From contig NZ_QBUH01000001.1 of NCBI RefSeq assembly GCF_003058195.1, forward strand, positions 372,001 through 436,000: a DNA stretch of 64,000 nucleotides. The letters are read 5' to 3'. Below the pieces are notes generated by a model. It saw only the letters and a program-made list of their open reading frames with translations. It had not been told where the DNA came from and did no database searches. The stretch comes from Elizabethkingia sp. YR214 (lineage in GTDB: Bacteria; Bacteroidota; Bacteroidia; Flavobacteriales; Weeksellaceae). The position numbers and the translations under genes are program-made. This document shows positions 27,403 to 36,177 of this stretch, piece after piece; position 1 is the first letter of the stretch; each line of letters begins with the position of its first letter.

Positions 27403-27720
27403 CTATATAACTACTGCTGTTCCGCTTGCAGTAACCATCAACATTCCTCCGTTCGGGCCAACAGTTTCGTAGTCTAAATCGATACCGATAACCGCATTAG
27501 CGCCCATCTGTACCGCACGCTCCTGTAACTCTCTTAAAGCAGTATCTTTTCCTTCGATAAGAACCTTTTCATAGGTAGTAGATCTTCCTCCGAAAAAGTC
27601 GGTTAATCCTGCCATAAAGTCTTTAAGAGCATTCGCTCCGATAATGGTTTCCCCGGTAACAATTCCTTTGTATTCTTTTACCGGATGTCCTTCGATTGTG
27701 TTGGTGGTAGTTAGTATCAT
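27403..27720 (-). CDS. YbjQ-family (DUF74) protein
   Basis: A 105-residue protein matching the YbjQ/UPF0145 family: MILTTTNTIEGHPVKEYKGIVTGETI, then RELQERAVQMGANAVIGIDLDYE, and a C-terminal VTASGTAVVI. The family forms small, often pentameric beta-alpha proteins once called heavy-metal-binding domains; function is unproven. It lies 11 nt after sufD in the suf operon. Confidence 0.9.
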   Translation of the reverse strand: MILTTTNTIEGHPVKEYKGIVTGETIIGANALKDFMAGLTDFFGGRSTTYEKVLIEGKDTALRELQERAVQMGANAVIGIDLDYETVGPNGGMLMVTASGTAVVI

Positions 27721-27731
27721 CTTTATGTTAA

Positions 27732-29036
27732 TTAGAATTCGATATCTACTTCTAACTTCTCAGCTAAAAGCTTAGAAACTTTTAACTTAAGAGGTTCAAT
27801 GTCAATATTCTGCATTGCATCATGAGCAAAGGCATATAGCAATAGTGCTCTTGCTTCATTTTTAGAGATACCTCTGGCTCTCAGATAGAATAATGCTTCA
27901 TCATCCAGCTGACCTACTGTACAACCGTGAGAACACTTCACATCATCTGCAAAGATTTCTAACTGAGGTTTGGTATCTATTGTTGCTCCTTCGCTTAACA
28001 AAACATTGTTGTTTTGCTGATAAGCATTGGTTTTTTGTGCAATTTTATCTACAAATACTTTCCCGTTGAATACACCATGTGATTTACCATTGTAAACACC
28101 TTTATAATTCTGGTAGCTTTCACAGTTAGGAAAGTTGTGATGTACAGCTGTATGGTGGTCTACTAACTGATCATTATTAATGATCGTAATCCCGTTCATA
28201 AAGCTGTTGATATTCTCTCCGTTATGAATAAAATCCAGGTTGTTTCTTACCAGCTTACCTCCGAAAGAGAAGGTATTTACAGTCGCAAGGCTGTCTTTCT
28301 CTTGTCTTGCGTAGGTATTATCCACTAAATAAGAAGTATCGCTGTCATTTTGCAGTTTATGCCAGTCTGCTTTAGCATTTGGATAAACAAAAATCTCAGT
28401 TACAGAATTGGTAAAGGTAAAGGTATCGTCGAAGTTATGATGACTTTCAATAACCTCAATTTTAGATCCTGCTTCAGCAATTAGTAAATTTCTTGTATTG
28501 TAGAAAGTGTTTTCTTCCTGATTTTGTGATAAATAAAATACATGAATTGGTTTTTCAATTACTGTATTTTTCGGTACATGAAGGAAAAAACCATATTTGC
28601 AGTACGCAAGGTTAAGGTCTGCAAACGGATTATCCTCATGGGTAATTGTATTGAAATACTTCTCAAAAACTTCTTTGTGCTTTTCATCATTCAACGCATA
28701 ATTGAAAGATAAAAACTCTACATTTTCAATTGAAATTTTTGAAAACTCTTTGCGTAACTCTCCGTTAATGAAAACAATATAATCAAAATTCTCTTCACCA
28801 ATATGTAAAGCATCCAGATCCTTTTTAGATACATTATGCTCTTTTTTAGGGAAGAAATTATATTCCTTGTTAACGATTTCCGCAAGGTTAGTATATTTAT
28901 ATTCTTCGTTTTTCTTTTTAGGAAACCCTATTTCCACGAATTTTGCCAATGCCGCTTTTCTTTTATCGTCCAGAAAGCGGTGTTTTAGGGTTTCTAAAAA
29001 AGCTTCGTGTTGTTGTAAAACTTGTTCTTGTAACAT
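27732..29036 (-). CDS. sufD: Fe-S cluster assembly scaffold protein SufD
   Basis: A 434-residue SufD, partner of SufB and SufC in the SufBCD scaffold. The C-terminal beta-helix region is typical: VDHHTAVHHNFPNCESYQNYKG, HGVFNGKVFVDKIAQKTNAYQQN, ATIDTKPQLEIFADDVKCSHGCTVGQLDDEALFYLRARGI. The N-terminal region is shorter and more variable, as usual. Transcribed from the operon promoter upstream of the A-type carrier gene, 53 nt after sufC. Confidence 0.96.
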   Translation of the reverse strand: MLQEQVLQQHEAFLETLKHRFLDDKRKAALAKFVEIGFPKKKNEEYKYTNLAEIVNKEYNFFPKKEHNVSKKDLDALHIGEENFDYIVFINGELRKEFSKISIENVEFLSFNYALNDEKHKEVFEKYFNTITHEDNPFADLNLAYCKYGFFLHVPKNTVIEKPIHVFYLSQNQEENTFYNTRNLLIAEAGSKIEVIESHHNFDDTFTFTNSVTEIFVYPNAKADWHKLQNDSDTSYLVDNTYARQEKDSLATVNTFSFGGKLVRNNLDFIHNGENINSFMNGITIINNDQLVDHHTAVHHNFPNCESYQNYKGVYNGKSHGVFNGKVFVDKIAQKTNAYQQNNNVLLSEGATIDTKPQLEIFADDVKCSHGCTVGQLDDEALFYLRARGISKNEARALLLYAFAHDAMQNIDIEPLKLKVSKLLAEKLEVDIEF

Positions 29037-29089
29037 TGTAATGATTTAAGTTTGAATTTGATTATGATCTTCTTATCTCCTTCTAAGGA

Positions 29090-29827
29090 TTAGATAAGCC
29101 AGTCATAACCTTTCGCTTCAAGCTCTAATGCTAAAGTTTTATCTCCTGTTTTTACAATCTTACCATCTGCTAATACGTGTACAAAGTCTGGCTGAATGTA
29201 GTTCAGTAGTCTCTGATAGTGAGTAATAACTAAAACAGCATTTCCTTCGTTACGGAATTTGTTTACACCGTCTGCTACAATTCTCAACGCATCGATATCC
29301 AAACCTGAATCTGTTTCATCCAGAATAGCTAATTTCGGATCTAACATCATCATCTGGAAAATCTCATTTCTCTTTTTCTCTCCACCAGAGAATCCTTCAT
29401 TTAAAGAACGGGAAAGGAAATCTTTTTTGATCTCCAAAAGCTCAGATTTTTCACGAATTAACGCCAGCATTTCTTTTGCAGGCATTTCTTCCAAACCTTT
29501 TGCTTTTCTGGTTTCGTTCATTGCTGCTTTAATGAAGTTAGTTACCGAAACTCCAGGAATTTCTACCGGATATTGGAAAGAAAGGAAAATACCTTTGTGT
29601 GCTCTTTCCTCCGGAGCATCTTCAAGAATTTCTTCACCTTCAAAAAGAATTTCACCTTCAGTTACTTCATACTCTTCTTTCCCTGCAATAACAGAAGAAA
29701 GTGTAGACTTCCCGGCACCGTTAGGTCCCATAATAGCATGAACCTCACCTGCTTTTATTTCTAAATTGATTCCTTTTAAAATTTCTCTTTCTTCAATTCC
29801 TGCATGAAGATTCTTTATATTTAACAT
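29090..29827 (-). CDS. sufC: Fe-S cluster assembly ATPase SufC
   Basis: A 245-residue ABC-type ATPase. Walker A is GPNGAGKST, the signature region is SLNEGFSGGEKKRNEI (typical of SufC), Walker B is LAILDETDSGLD, and the H-loop is VITHYQ. It powers the SufBCD scaffold in the cytoplasm. Situated between sufB and sufD. Confidence 0.98.
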   Translation of the reverse strand: MLNIKNLHAGIEEREILKGINLEIKAGEVHAIMGPNGAGKSTLSSVIAGKEEYEVTEGEILFEGEEILEDAPEERAHKGIFLSFQYPVEIPGVSVTNFIKAAMNETRKAKGLEEMPAKEMLALIREKSELLEIKKDFLSRSLNEGFSGGEKKRNEIFQMMMLDPKLAILDETDSGLDIDALRIVADGVNKFRNEGNAVLVITHYQRLLNYIQPDFVHVLADGKIVKTGDKTLALELEAKGYDWLI

Positions 29828-29860
29828 GTTAAATGTGGTAAATTATTGTTGATTATTTTT

Positions 29861-31309
29861 TTATCCTACTGATCCTTCTAATGAGATCTCCAAAAGTTTC
29901 TGTGCTTCAATAGCAAATTCCATTGGCAGCTTATTCAGAACTTCTTTACTAAAACCATTTACAATTAATGCAATTGCTCTTTCGGTATCTATACCTCTCT
30001 GGTTACAGTAGAAAATCTGATCTTCTCCAATTTTAGAAGTTGTCGCTTCATGCTCTAACTGAGCCGTAGGGTCTTTAATTTCTATGTAAGGGAAAGTGTG
30101 TGCTCCACATTCGTTACCCATTAACAACGAGTCACATTGTGAGAAGTTTCTTGCGCCTTTTGCAGAAGGCATTACCTTCACCTGTCCACGATATGAATTG
30201 TTAGACTTACCGGCAGAAATACCTTTAGAAATAATTGTTGATTTGGTATTCTTACCAATATGGATCATTTTAGTTCCGGTATCTGCATACTGATGGTTAT
30301 TCGTAACTGCTATAGAATAAAACTCTCCTACAGAATAATCACCTTTCAGGATACAAGACGGATATTTCCATGTAACTGCAGATCCTGTTTCAACCTGCGT
30401 CCAGGAGATTTTTGCTCTTTTCTCACAAAGACCTCTTTTTGTTACGAAGTTGAAGACACCTCCTTTACCGCTTTCGTCACCTGGATACCAGTTCTGTACA
30501 GTAGAATATTTAATCTCAGCATCGTCCATTGCGATTAGCTCTACAACTGCAGCATGCAATTGGTTTTCGTCTCTGGATGGCGCAGTACACCCTTCCAGAT
30601 AAGAAACATAACTTCCTTCGTCAGCAATAAGTAATGTTCTTTCAAACTGTCCTGTTCCTGCCTGGTTAATACGGAAATAGGTAGAAAGTTCCATTGGGCA
30701 TCTTACCCCTTTCGGAATATAGCAGAAACTACCGTCAGAGAATACTGCAGAATTAAGTGCAGCATAGAAGTTATCTCCTCTTGGCACAACTTTACCAATA
30801 TATTGTTTTACTAAATCCGGGTGATTTTTAATCGCTTCAGAAATAGAGCAAAATATAATTCCTTTTTCAGCAAGTGTTTCCTGAAATGTAGTTTTTACCG
30901 AAACGGAATCCATTACGATATCTACAGCAACACCTGTTAAACGTTTTTGTTCATCAATTGAAATACCTAGCTTTTCAAAAGTTTTTAGTAATTCCGGATC
31001 TACTTCATCAAGATTAGCCAATTCCGGTTTAACTTTTGGTGCAGCATAATAACGAATTGCCTGGAAATCAGGTTTTTCATACTTAATATTTGCCCAGTCC
31101 GGTTCTTCCATTTTCAACCAGATACGGTAAGATTCCAGTCTCCATTCCGTCATCCATTCTGGCTCTTCTTTTTTTGCCGAAATAGCACGAATAATATCTT
31201 CATTCAGTCCAATCGGGAAATCTTCATAATCGATCTTTGTTTCCCAACCGAATTCATATTTTTTATTCTCGAGGTCAACCCTTAGGTCGTCTTCTGTGTA
31301 TTTACTCAT
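29861..31309 (-). CDS. sufB: Fe-S cluster assembly scaffold protein SufB
   Basis: A 482-residue SufB. Hallmarks: [79 protein letters not shown] and [16 protein letters not shown]. Length is close to the standard 470-495. Second gene of the operon, 71 nt after the A-type carrier gene. Confidence 0.98.
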   Translation of the reverse strand: MSKYTEDDLRVDLENKKYEFGWETKIDYEDFPIGLNEDIIRAISAKKEEPEWMTEWRLESYRIWLKMEEPDWANIKYEKPDFQAIRYYAAPKVKPELANLDEVDPELLKTFEKLGISIDEQKRLTGVAVDIVMDSVSVKTTFQETLAEKGIIFCSISEAIKNHPDLVKQYIGKVVPRGDNFYAALNSAVFSDGSFCYIPKGVRCPMELSTYFRINQAGTGQFERTLLIADEGSYVSYLEGCTAPSRDENQLHAAVVELIAMDDAEIKYSTVQNWYPGDESGKGGVFNFVTKRGLCEKRAKISWTQVETGSAVTWKYPSCILKGDYSVGEFYSIAVTNNHQYADTGTKMIHIGKNTKSTIISKGISAGKSNNSYRGQVKVMPSAKGARNFSQCDSLLMGNECGAHTFPYIEIKDPTAQLEHEATTSKIGEDQIFYCNQRGIDTERAIALIVNGFSKEVLNKLPMEFAIEAQKLLEISLEGSVG

Positions 31310-31380
31310 TATTTATTTTGTTTTGGAAATTATGGGCAAAAAAGCCCCAATCTCCGATGTCTCCTGTATTTTTTATAAAT

Positions 31381-31710
31381 TTATAAACTAAAGCTTTCTC
31401 CACATCCGCATGTTCTTGATGCATTTGGATTATTGAAGATAAAGCCTTTACCATTAAGTCCTCCGGAATATTCTAAAGTTGTCCCTACCAGATAAAGAAA
31501 TGATTTTTTGTCTACGATAATTTTGATCCCGTTGTCTTCAAAAACCTGGTCAATATCGTGTTTTTCTTTATCAAAATTCAGAACATACTCCAATCCAGAG
31601 CATCCACCACTCTTCACTCCAACACGGATATAATCTTGTGTTGGATCAAAGCCATCCTCAGTCATTAACTGAACAGCTTTTAATTTTGCCTGATCGGATA
31701 CTTTTATCAT
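31381..31710 (-). CDS. A-type Fe-S carrier protein (SufA/IscA family)
   Basis: A 109-residue HesB/IscA-family protein. The three ligand cysteines are present: GVKSGGCSGLEYVLNF and ASRTCGCGESFSL. It delivers assembled clusters to target proteins. First gene of the suf operon, with an exact -7 element 31 nt upstream. Could be called sufA by context. Confidence 0.93.
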   Translation of the reverse strand: MIKVSDQAKLKAVQLMTEDGFDPTQDYIRVGVKSGGCSGLEYVLNFDKEKHDIDQVFEDNGIKIIVDKKSFLYLVGTTLEYSGGLNGKGFIFNNPNASRTCGCGESFSL

Positions 31711-31741
31711 TATTTCAATAATTTAGAATAAATTTAGATTG

Positions 31742-31749
31742 CAAAATTA
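31742..31749 (-). promoter_or_regulatory. -7 promoter element (TAATTTTG) of the suf operon
   Basis: Exact TAnnTTTG match on the minus strand, with TTTGTCT just before it, like the L,D-transpeptidase and NlpC/P60 gene promoters. No iron or Fe-S operator is obvious. Confidence 0.6.
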
Positions 31750-31914
31750 AGACAAATAATACCAAATTCAAATCCGTCCATCATATATTTATCTATAACA
31801 AGAATAGATAGCTTTAACTTTTTACAGGATACATCATCAAACCGGCATAAATTCTTTCTTAAAATGAAAAAGATATTTTTATATAACCCTATTGAACTTT
31901 ATTAGATATTTTTT

Positions 31915-31939
31915 CATTGTCACTTTTAACATTGTCACT
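31915..31939 (+). promoter_or_regulatory. Direct repeat upstream of the GLPGLI gene
   Basis: CATTGTCACT occurs at 31915-31924 and again at 31930-31939, a 15-bp period, 33 nt before the ATG. Two spaced direct repeats are a common layout for response-regulator sites. No exact TAnnTTTG lies between them and the gene. Confidence 0.4.
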
Positions 31940-31972
31940 CTTTTATAATCCAAAAAGACAGAAATAATTACA

Positions 31973-32782
31973 ATGAAAGTATTCAAACTATTACCAATAT
32001 TTATTGTATCCCTTGTATTTTCACAGAGTACAAGATTTGTATATCAGGTAAGCATGAAGCCTGACGCTACAAATAAAGGGGATATTAAGACAGAACAAGC
32101 CAATCTGGATGTAACACCGCAAGGATCTATTTTCTACAGTGCTAAAACAATACAGAGAGATTCTATAATGGATCGTATGCGCCAGACAAGAAATTTTGAC
32201 CGTACCCAGATGCAGGACCTTCGTTCTGCCATTAATTATATTATTGAAAAGGATTATCCAAAACAAAGTATAACTCTTAAAAACAGAATTGGCCGAGATC
32301 AGTATTCTTATTCTGAAAACCAGCCTTTCCAATGGAAGATACTAAATGAAACGGCTAAAATTGGAGAATACAACACCCAAAAAGCAGAAACACAATATGG
32401 AGGAAGAACATGGTACGCATGGTTCACAACAGAAGTTCCTTTTCAGGATGGGCCATATAAATTCAGTGGCTTGCCCGGACTTATTGTAAAAGCTGAAGAT
32501 AATAATGGTGATTACTCTTTTGATCTGATGCAGACTAAAAAAATTGCAGAGCCATATGCTATTAAAAACAGAGGTGGCCAGGTAATAACTGTGAAAAAAG
32601 CCGATTACCTGAAAATGGAAAAGAGATTCCAGGACGATCCCGGATCTTTCTTCACCAACAATTCAGGTGGTGGCGGTGGAAACGGCCGAAGAATGAACAT
32701 GGACCCTCAGCGAATGAAACAAATGCAAGACCGTTTTAAAGAAGAACAAAAGAAAAATAATAATCCTATTGAACTTCAATAA
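31973..32782 (+). CDS. GLPGLI family secreted protein
   Basis: A 269-residue protein with a signal peptide (MKVFKLLPIFIVSLVFSQS). The family-defining FSGLPGLIVKAED is at about 160-172, preceded by the typical AWFTTEVPFQDGPY. The C-terminus is Asn/Gly/Gln-rich and ends NNPIELQ, the usual GLPGLI ending. The family is restricted largely to Bacteroidota and its function is unknown; it is envelope-located. Single gene with a strong terminator. Confidence 0.92.
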   Translation: MKVFKLLPIFIVSLVFSQSTRFVYQVSMKPDATNKGDIKTEQANLDVTPQGSIFYSAKTIQRDSIMDRMRQTRNFDRTQMQDLRSAINYIIEKDYPKQSITLKNRIGRDQYSYSENQPFQWKILNETAKIGEYNTQKAETQYGGRTWYAWFTTEVPFQDGPYKFSGLPGLIVKAEDNNGDYSFDLMQTKKIAEPYAIKNRGGQVITVKKADYLKMEKRFQDDPGSFFTNNSGGGGGNGRRMNMDPQRMKQMQDRFKEEQKKNNNPIELQ

Positions 32783-32821
32783 AAAATAGAACAAGCACTT
32801 CCAGATACAAGTGAAAAATCA

Positions 32822-32856
32822 AAAAAAATCTCACATTTATTGTGAGATTTTTTTTG
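32822..32856 (+). terminator. Terminator after the GLPGLI gene
   Basis: Stem AAAAAAATCTCACA / TGTGAGATTTTTTT with a 5-nt loop and a following T run. It faces the leftward acetyltransferase gene and may serve both. Confidence 0.9.
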
Positions 32857-32890
32857 ATTGGCAATTTCGCCTGAATTTTGTTATATAATG

Positions 32891-33418
32891 TTAGCTTGAG
32901 TAATATTTCCTGTATTCTATAATATTTAAATCAACAGATTCATTTTTATATTTATTATAGGATTTATAGGGTTCAAATCCAAGTTTTTCAGGTATTCTTT
33001 TGCTTTTAATGTTATTTTTATCAACGGGATAAATTATATAATTTATTTTTAAATTTTGCTCAATAAAATCAATCAATAAAATTATGATCTCCGTTCCCAA
33101 GCCCTTACTTTGTGAATCTTCCTTTAACCACAACCCAACTTCAACAGATTCTTCGTTTATATTGTGAATTCCACAACATCCAAGAAAATTTTCATCTGAA
33201 TCTAAAACTACAAAAACGATATCTGTTTTTTTTATTAAACTTTCTTTCGAATTTTCAACAAAGCTTATTATTTCATTTTTATTTCCATTTGGATTGAAAG
33301 GCATAAATTCTGTCACTTTCTTTGTGAAATTTATATAAATTTCATCAATATACTCTTCGTGGATTGGTTTTAGAATTAAACGATTTGTTTTTAAATTCAA
33401 GTCTGGATTTAGACCCAT
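32891..33418 (-). CDS. GNAT-family N-acetyltransferase (RimJ/RimL-like)
   Basis: A 175-residue acetyltransferase. Motifs: NLKTNRLILKPIHEEYIDEI at the start, CCGIHNI, VEVGLWLKEDSQSKGLGTEII (acetyl-CoA pyrophosphate loop, SKGLGT) and SKRIPEKLGFEP. The frame continues upstream to a TTG at 33445, but the ATG at 33416-33418 gives the usual family start. It is noticeably AT-rich and rich in Ile, Asn and Lys compared with neighbours, which hints at recent acquisition but is weak evidence. Substrate unknown. Confidence 0.82.
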   Translation of the reverse strand: MGLNPDLNLKTNRLILKPIHEEYIDEIYINFTKKVTEFMPFNPNGNKNEIISFVENSKESLIKKTDIVFVVLDSDENFLGCCGIHNINEESVEVGLWLKEDSQSKGLGTEIIILLIDFIEQNLKINYIIYPVDKNNIKSKRIPEKLGFEPYKSYNKYKNESVDLNIIEYRKYYSS

Positions 33419-33462
33419 ATTTGTTTGAAAATTATTGTAGCTCAAATGCCACTTGGTATATT

Positions 33463-34260
33463 TTAATTATTTGCAATTCTTGCCTTCTCCATACTCATAT
33501 CATCCACTGGTGATTTTAACCATTGTGAAGAAGCAAGGTAATTCTGATCCGGATAATAAATAAATAATATATTTTTCTCTTTTATTGCATCGATAAGAGA
33601 GGCAGCTATATCTCTTGGAACAGCCGGACAGCCCCAGCTTCTTCCGATACGTTTGTGCTGTATTGCAAAAGCCTCGTTAACATAATCCGCACCATGCATT
33701 ACAATTGCTCTTTTGTAGGCAGCATCGTTATAACCTGCATCTAATCCTTCTAATTTCAGAGAATATCCATTATCCCCCTGATAAGTATTCTCTGTTGTAT
33801 AGAAGCCTAAGCTGCTCTGATGTGAACTTTCTCTGTTTGAAAATTTTTCTGCAAACTCTTCTCCTGTTCCTTTTCCGTGTGCAACCAAAGAGTTGAAAAT
33901 AATCTTCTTCTCTTTTACATCAATCACCCATAATCTTTTCAGGTTAGAAGACAGACTAAAGTCGCAGATTGTTAAAAGGTTACTATTTTCAGGCACTTTC
34001 CCTGCCTTTTTCAGGTTTACATATCCAAGATATGCTTTTTCGAAAACTGTTTCTGATAATTTGCTGAAGCCGGTAAAGTCAATTGCCTCGTACAATACTG
34101 AGGAAGAAGAGACAGCTTCATGTTTTGTTTCTGTTTTTTTTACCGTCACGGCAACGTCTTTCTTTACCAAAGATTTTGATTCCTCAAAATTGGTATCGTT
34201 GACAAAAAAAGAGGTTGACACAACATAAACAGAAATTAATGAAATGATTAATTTCTTCAT
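33463..34260 (-). CDS. L,D-transpeptidase catalytic-domain (YkuD_2-type) protein
   Basis: A 265-residue exported protein; the N-terminus is a signal sequence (LIISLISVYVVSTSFFV). The catalytic domain (about 85-235) carries AIVMHGADYVNEAF and the active-site segment GRSWGCPAVPRDIA with Cys211 and the conserved His before it. This is the murein L,D-transpeptidase catalytic-domain family, expected to modify peptidoglycan cross-links. It has an exact -7 element and a 5' leader almost identical to those of the NlpC/P60 gene at 63.2-63.8 kb. Confidence 0.88.
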   Translation of the reverse strand: MKKLIISLISVYVVSTSFFVNDTNFEESKSLVKKDVAVTVKKTETKHEAVSSSSVLYEAIDFTGFSKLSETVFEKAYLGYVNLKKAGKVPENSNLLTICDFSLSSNLKRLWVIDVKEKKIIFNSLVAHGKGTGEEFAEKFSNRESSHQSSLGFYTTENTYQGDNGYSLKLEGLDAGYNDAAYKRAIVMHGADYVNEAFAIQHKRIGRSWGCPAVPRDIAASLIDAIKEKNILFIYYPDQNYLASSQWLKSPVDDMSMEKARIANN

Positions 34261-34270
34261 GTAATACTAT

Positions 34271-34298
34271 TTAAAATGTCTTTTTTGAAAATTGCTTC
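34271..34298 (-). promoter_or_regulatory. Conserved 5' leader of the L,D-transpeptidase gene
   Basis: On the minus strand it reads GAAGCAATTTTCAAAAAA, then GACATTTTAA. The first 18 bases are identical to the leader of the NlpC/P60 lipoprotein gene (63880-63897), and the second block recurs with a 3-4 nt insertion. It begins 2 nt after the -7 element, so it is probably at or near the mRNA 5' end. Confidence 0.65.
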
Positions 34299-34300
34299 GG

Positions 34301-34308
34301 CAAAATTA
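34301..34308 (-). promoter_or_regulatory. -7 promoter element (TAATTTTG) of the L,D-transpeptidase gene
   Basis: Exact TAnnTTTG match on the minus strand, 40 nt before the ATG, with TTTGTTC directly upstream. Confidence 0.65.
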
Positions 34309-34366
34309 GAACAAATTCAATATCAACACTTTAAATAGACATAAGTTTAACTTTATTTAAGAAACT

Positions 34367-34909
34367 TTAACGCTGAGATTCACTATCCGGAACAAAATCC
34401 AGACTAACAGAATTCATACAATAGCGTACTCCTGTAGGCTCCGGCCCATCGTTAAAAACATGACCTAAATGGGAGTCACATCTACCACAAACAACCTCTA
34501 TTCTTTCCATTCCGTGAGTAGAGTCTCTTTTATATTTCACAGCATCTTTTTCAGATTGAAAGAAACTAGGCCATCCGCAAGTGCTGGCGAACTTTGAAGA
34601 TGAGCGGAAAAGATGATTTCCACATACGGCACAGTAATATTCGCCTAATTCATCTGTTTCATTATATTTCCCGGTAAAAGGACGCTCTGTTGCAGCTTCT
34701 CTGGCAACCGCATAGAGATCCGGAGACAATATCTTTTTCCACTCCTCATTGGAAACATTTAATTTCGTTTTATCTGTTCTGGAGTAGTATGGATTGTTTT
34801 TTGATGTTTCTGTATTCATAGAATTGGTTTTAACAGGCACTTTCATTTCTGAGCATTGTAAGAACAAACTCAGAATGCATAGATTAAAAATAAGATGCCA
34901 GATTTTCAT
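34367..34909 (-). CDS. msrB: Peptide-methionine (R)-S-oxide reductase, lipoprotein form
   Basis: A 180-residue MsrB with an N-terminal lipoprotein signal (CILSLFLQC). The domain begins SNEEWKKILSPDLYAVAREAATERPFTGKY. The structural zinc cysteines are CAVC and CGRC; CGWPSFF is present and the catalytic Cys164 is in RYCMNSVSLDF. It repairs methionine-R-sulfoxide in proteins, here at the envelope. The gene diverges from the DUF445 gene across only 26 nt, with a -7 element just 4 nt before the ATG, suggesting a leaderless mRNA. Confidence 0.94.
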   Translation of the reverse strand: MKIWHLIFNLCILSLFLQCSEMKVPVKTNSMNTETSKNNPYYSRTDKTKLNVSNEEWKKILSPDLYAVAREAATERPFTGKYNETDELGEYYCAVCGNHLFRSSSKFASTCGWPSFFQSEKDAVKYKRDSTHGMERIEVVCGRCDSHLGHVFNDGPEPTGVRYCMNSVSLDFVPDSESQR

Positions 34910-34913
34910 ATTT

Positions 34914-34930
34914 CAAATTTACTAAATTTG
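34914..34930. promoter_or_regulatory. Palindromic divergent -7 elements between msrB and the DUF445 gene
   Basis: CAAATTTA-C-TAAATTTG is a perfect inverted repeat. The right half (34923-34930) is the -7 element for the + gene at 34936 and the left half (34914-34921) that for msrB. Each ends 4-5 nt from its ATG, so transcription would begin at or next to the start codons. Confidence 0.6.
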
Positions 34931-34935
34931 TTCAG

Positions 34936-36177
34936 ATGACAGAATCACAAAAAAGAAAACAACTCTTTAAGTACAAAGCTCTGGCGACCGGATTATTTCT
35001 TCTGATGGCCTGTATCTTTATAACAACAACTGTACTACAAAAGCAATATACCTCTCACTGGATTGGCTATATACATGCGTTTTCCGAAGCAGCTATGGTA
35101 GGTGCTCTTGCAGACTGGTTTGCTGTCACTGCACTTTTCCATTATCCTATGGGTATAAAAATACCGCATACCAATCTGATTGAGAACAGTAAACAGAAAA
35201 TTGGGGATAACCTGGGGAACTTTGTAGTCGAAAATTTTGCTTCTGCAGAAAATATCCGCCCGTATATAGAAAAAATAAAGGTAACCGGTTTTCTAAGTGA
35301 ATGGCTTTTAAAAGAAAAGAATCAGGAAGTACTGGTGAAAGAAATTGCTATTTTATTGAAAAATGCCATCTCTCAGTTTCAAGATCCGGATATCATCAGC
35401 TTCATTGCCGGAAAAATAAAAGAAGCCGGAGAAAATCTGAAAATCAACCATATACTTTCTAATGGTATTTTCTATCTTCTGGAGAAAGGAGAACAGCATT
35501 CAATTATAACTTTTCTGTCCTCTAAAATCAAGAATTATATCCTTGAAAATGATGAATTAATCCGTGACAAGGTCCACCAGAATAGCTATTCTCTGGTTCC
35601 AAAATTTGTTGATAATAAGATAGCAAACAAAATCACAACGGGGCTAGCCAGCTTTTTTGAAGATATAGAAAACAATCCTGATCATAAGGTCAGAAATGAA
35701 ATTTCAGAGAGTATTTATCAATTTGCAAATGAAATAAAAACATCTGATCGATGGGAAAATGAGCTGAGTAAAATAAAAGCTTCCATCCTGAATGAGGATA
35801 AATTAAATGATTACGCTACAGATATATGGCATTCTCTAAAGAAAACATTAATGTCTGAACTGGACAATGATCATTCCGCACTAAAGCAATATGCTCAGAA
35901 AAACATACGCCAGTTTGCAGAGGACCTGAACAAAAATGAGTCTCAACAAAACAAAATAGATCAATGGATCCGTTTTAACGCTTACAGGCTTATTCTAAAA
36001 AATACAGGAAAGGTTTCTGAACTTATCAGTACTACTGTTGGCAATTGGGAAGGTAAAGAACTAAGCCGAAAATTAGAATTAGAAGTGGGCAAAGACCTTC
36101 AGTTTATCAGGATCAATGGAACCATAGTTGGTGGATTGGTTGGGCTAATTATATATACCCTTGCTGCCTTTATTTAA
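34936..36177 (+). CDS. DUF445 family membrane protein
   Basis: A 413-residue protein of the YheB/YjiN-like DUF445 family. An N-terminal membrane helix (about 14-32) is followed by the family motif AAMVGALADWFAVTALFHYPMGIKIPHTNLIENSKQ, shown in parts at about 52-90. A long helical soluble region ends in a second membrane helix (GTIVGGLVGLIIYTLAAFI). Function unknown; found in envelopes. Divergent from msrB, with a -7 element immediately before the ATG. Confidence 0.88.
   Translation: MTESQKRKQLFKYKALATGLFLLMACIFITTTVLQKQYTSHWIGYIHAFSEAAMVGALADWFAVTALFHYPMGIKIPHTNLIENSKQKIGDNLGNFVVENFASAENIRPYIEKIKVTGFLSEWLLKEKNQEVLVKEIAILLKNAISQFQDPDIISFIAGKIKEAGENLKINHILSNGIFYLLEKGEQHSIITFLSSKIKNYILENDELIRDKVHQNSYSLVPKFVDNKIANKITTGLASFFEDIENNPDHKVRNEISESIYQFANEIKTSDRWENELSKIKASILNEDKLNDYATDIWHSLKKTLMSELDNDHSALKQYAQKNIRQFAEDLNKNESQQNKIDQWIRFNAYRLILKNTGKVSELISTTVGNWEGKELSRKLELEVGKDLQFIRINGTIVGGLVGLIIYTLAAFI

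Noticed and set aside
32891-33418. Acetyltransferase gene as part of a mobile island because of AT-rich codon use
   Set aside because: No integrase, repeats, tRNA junction or other cargo flank it; composition alone is not enough.
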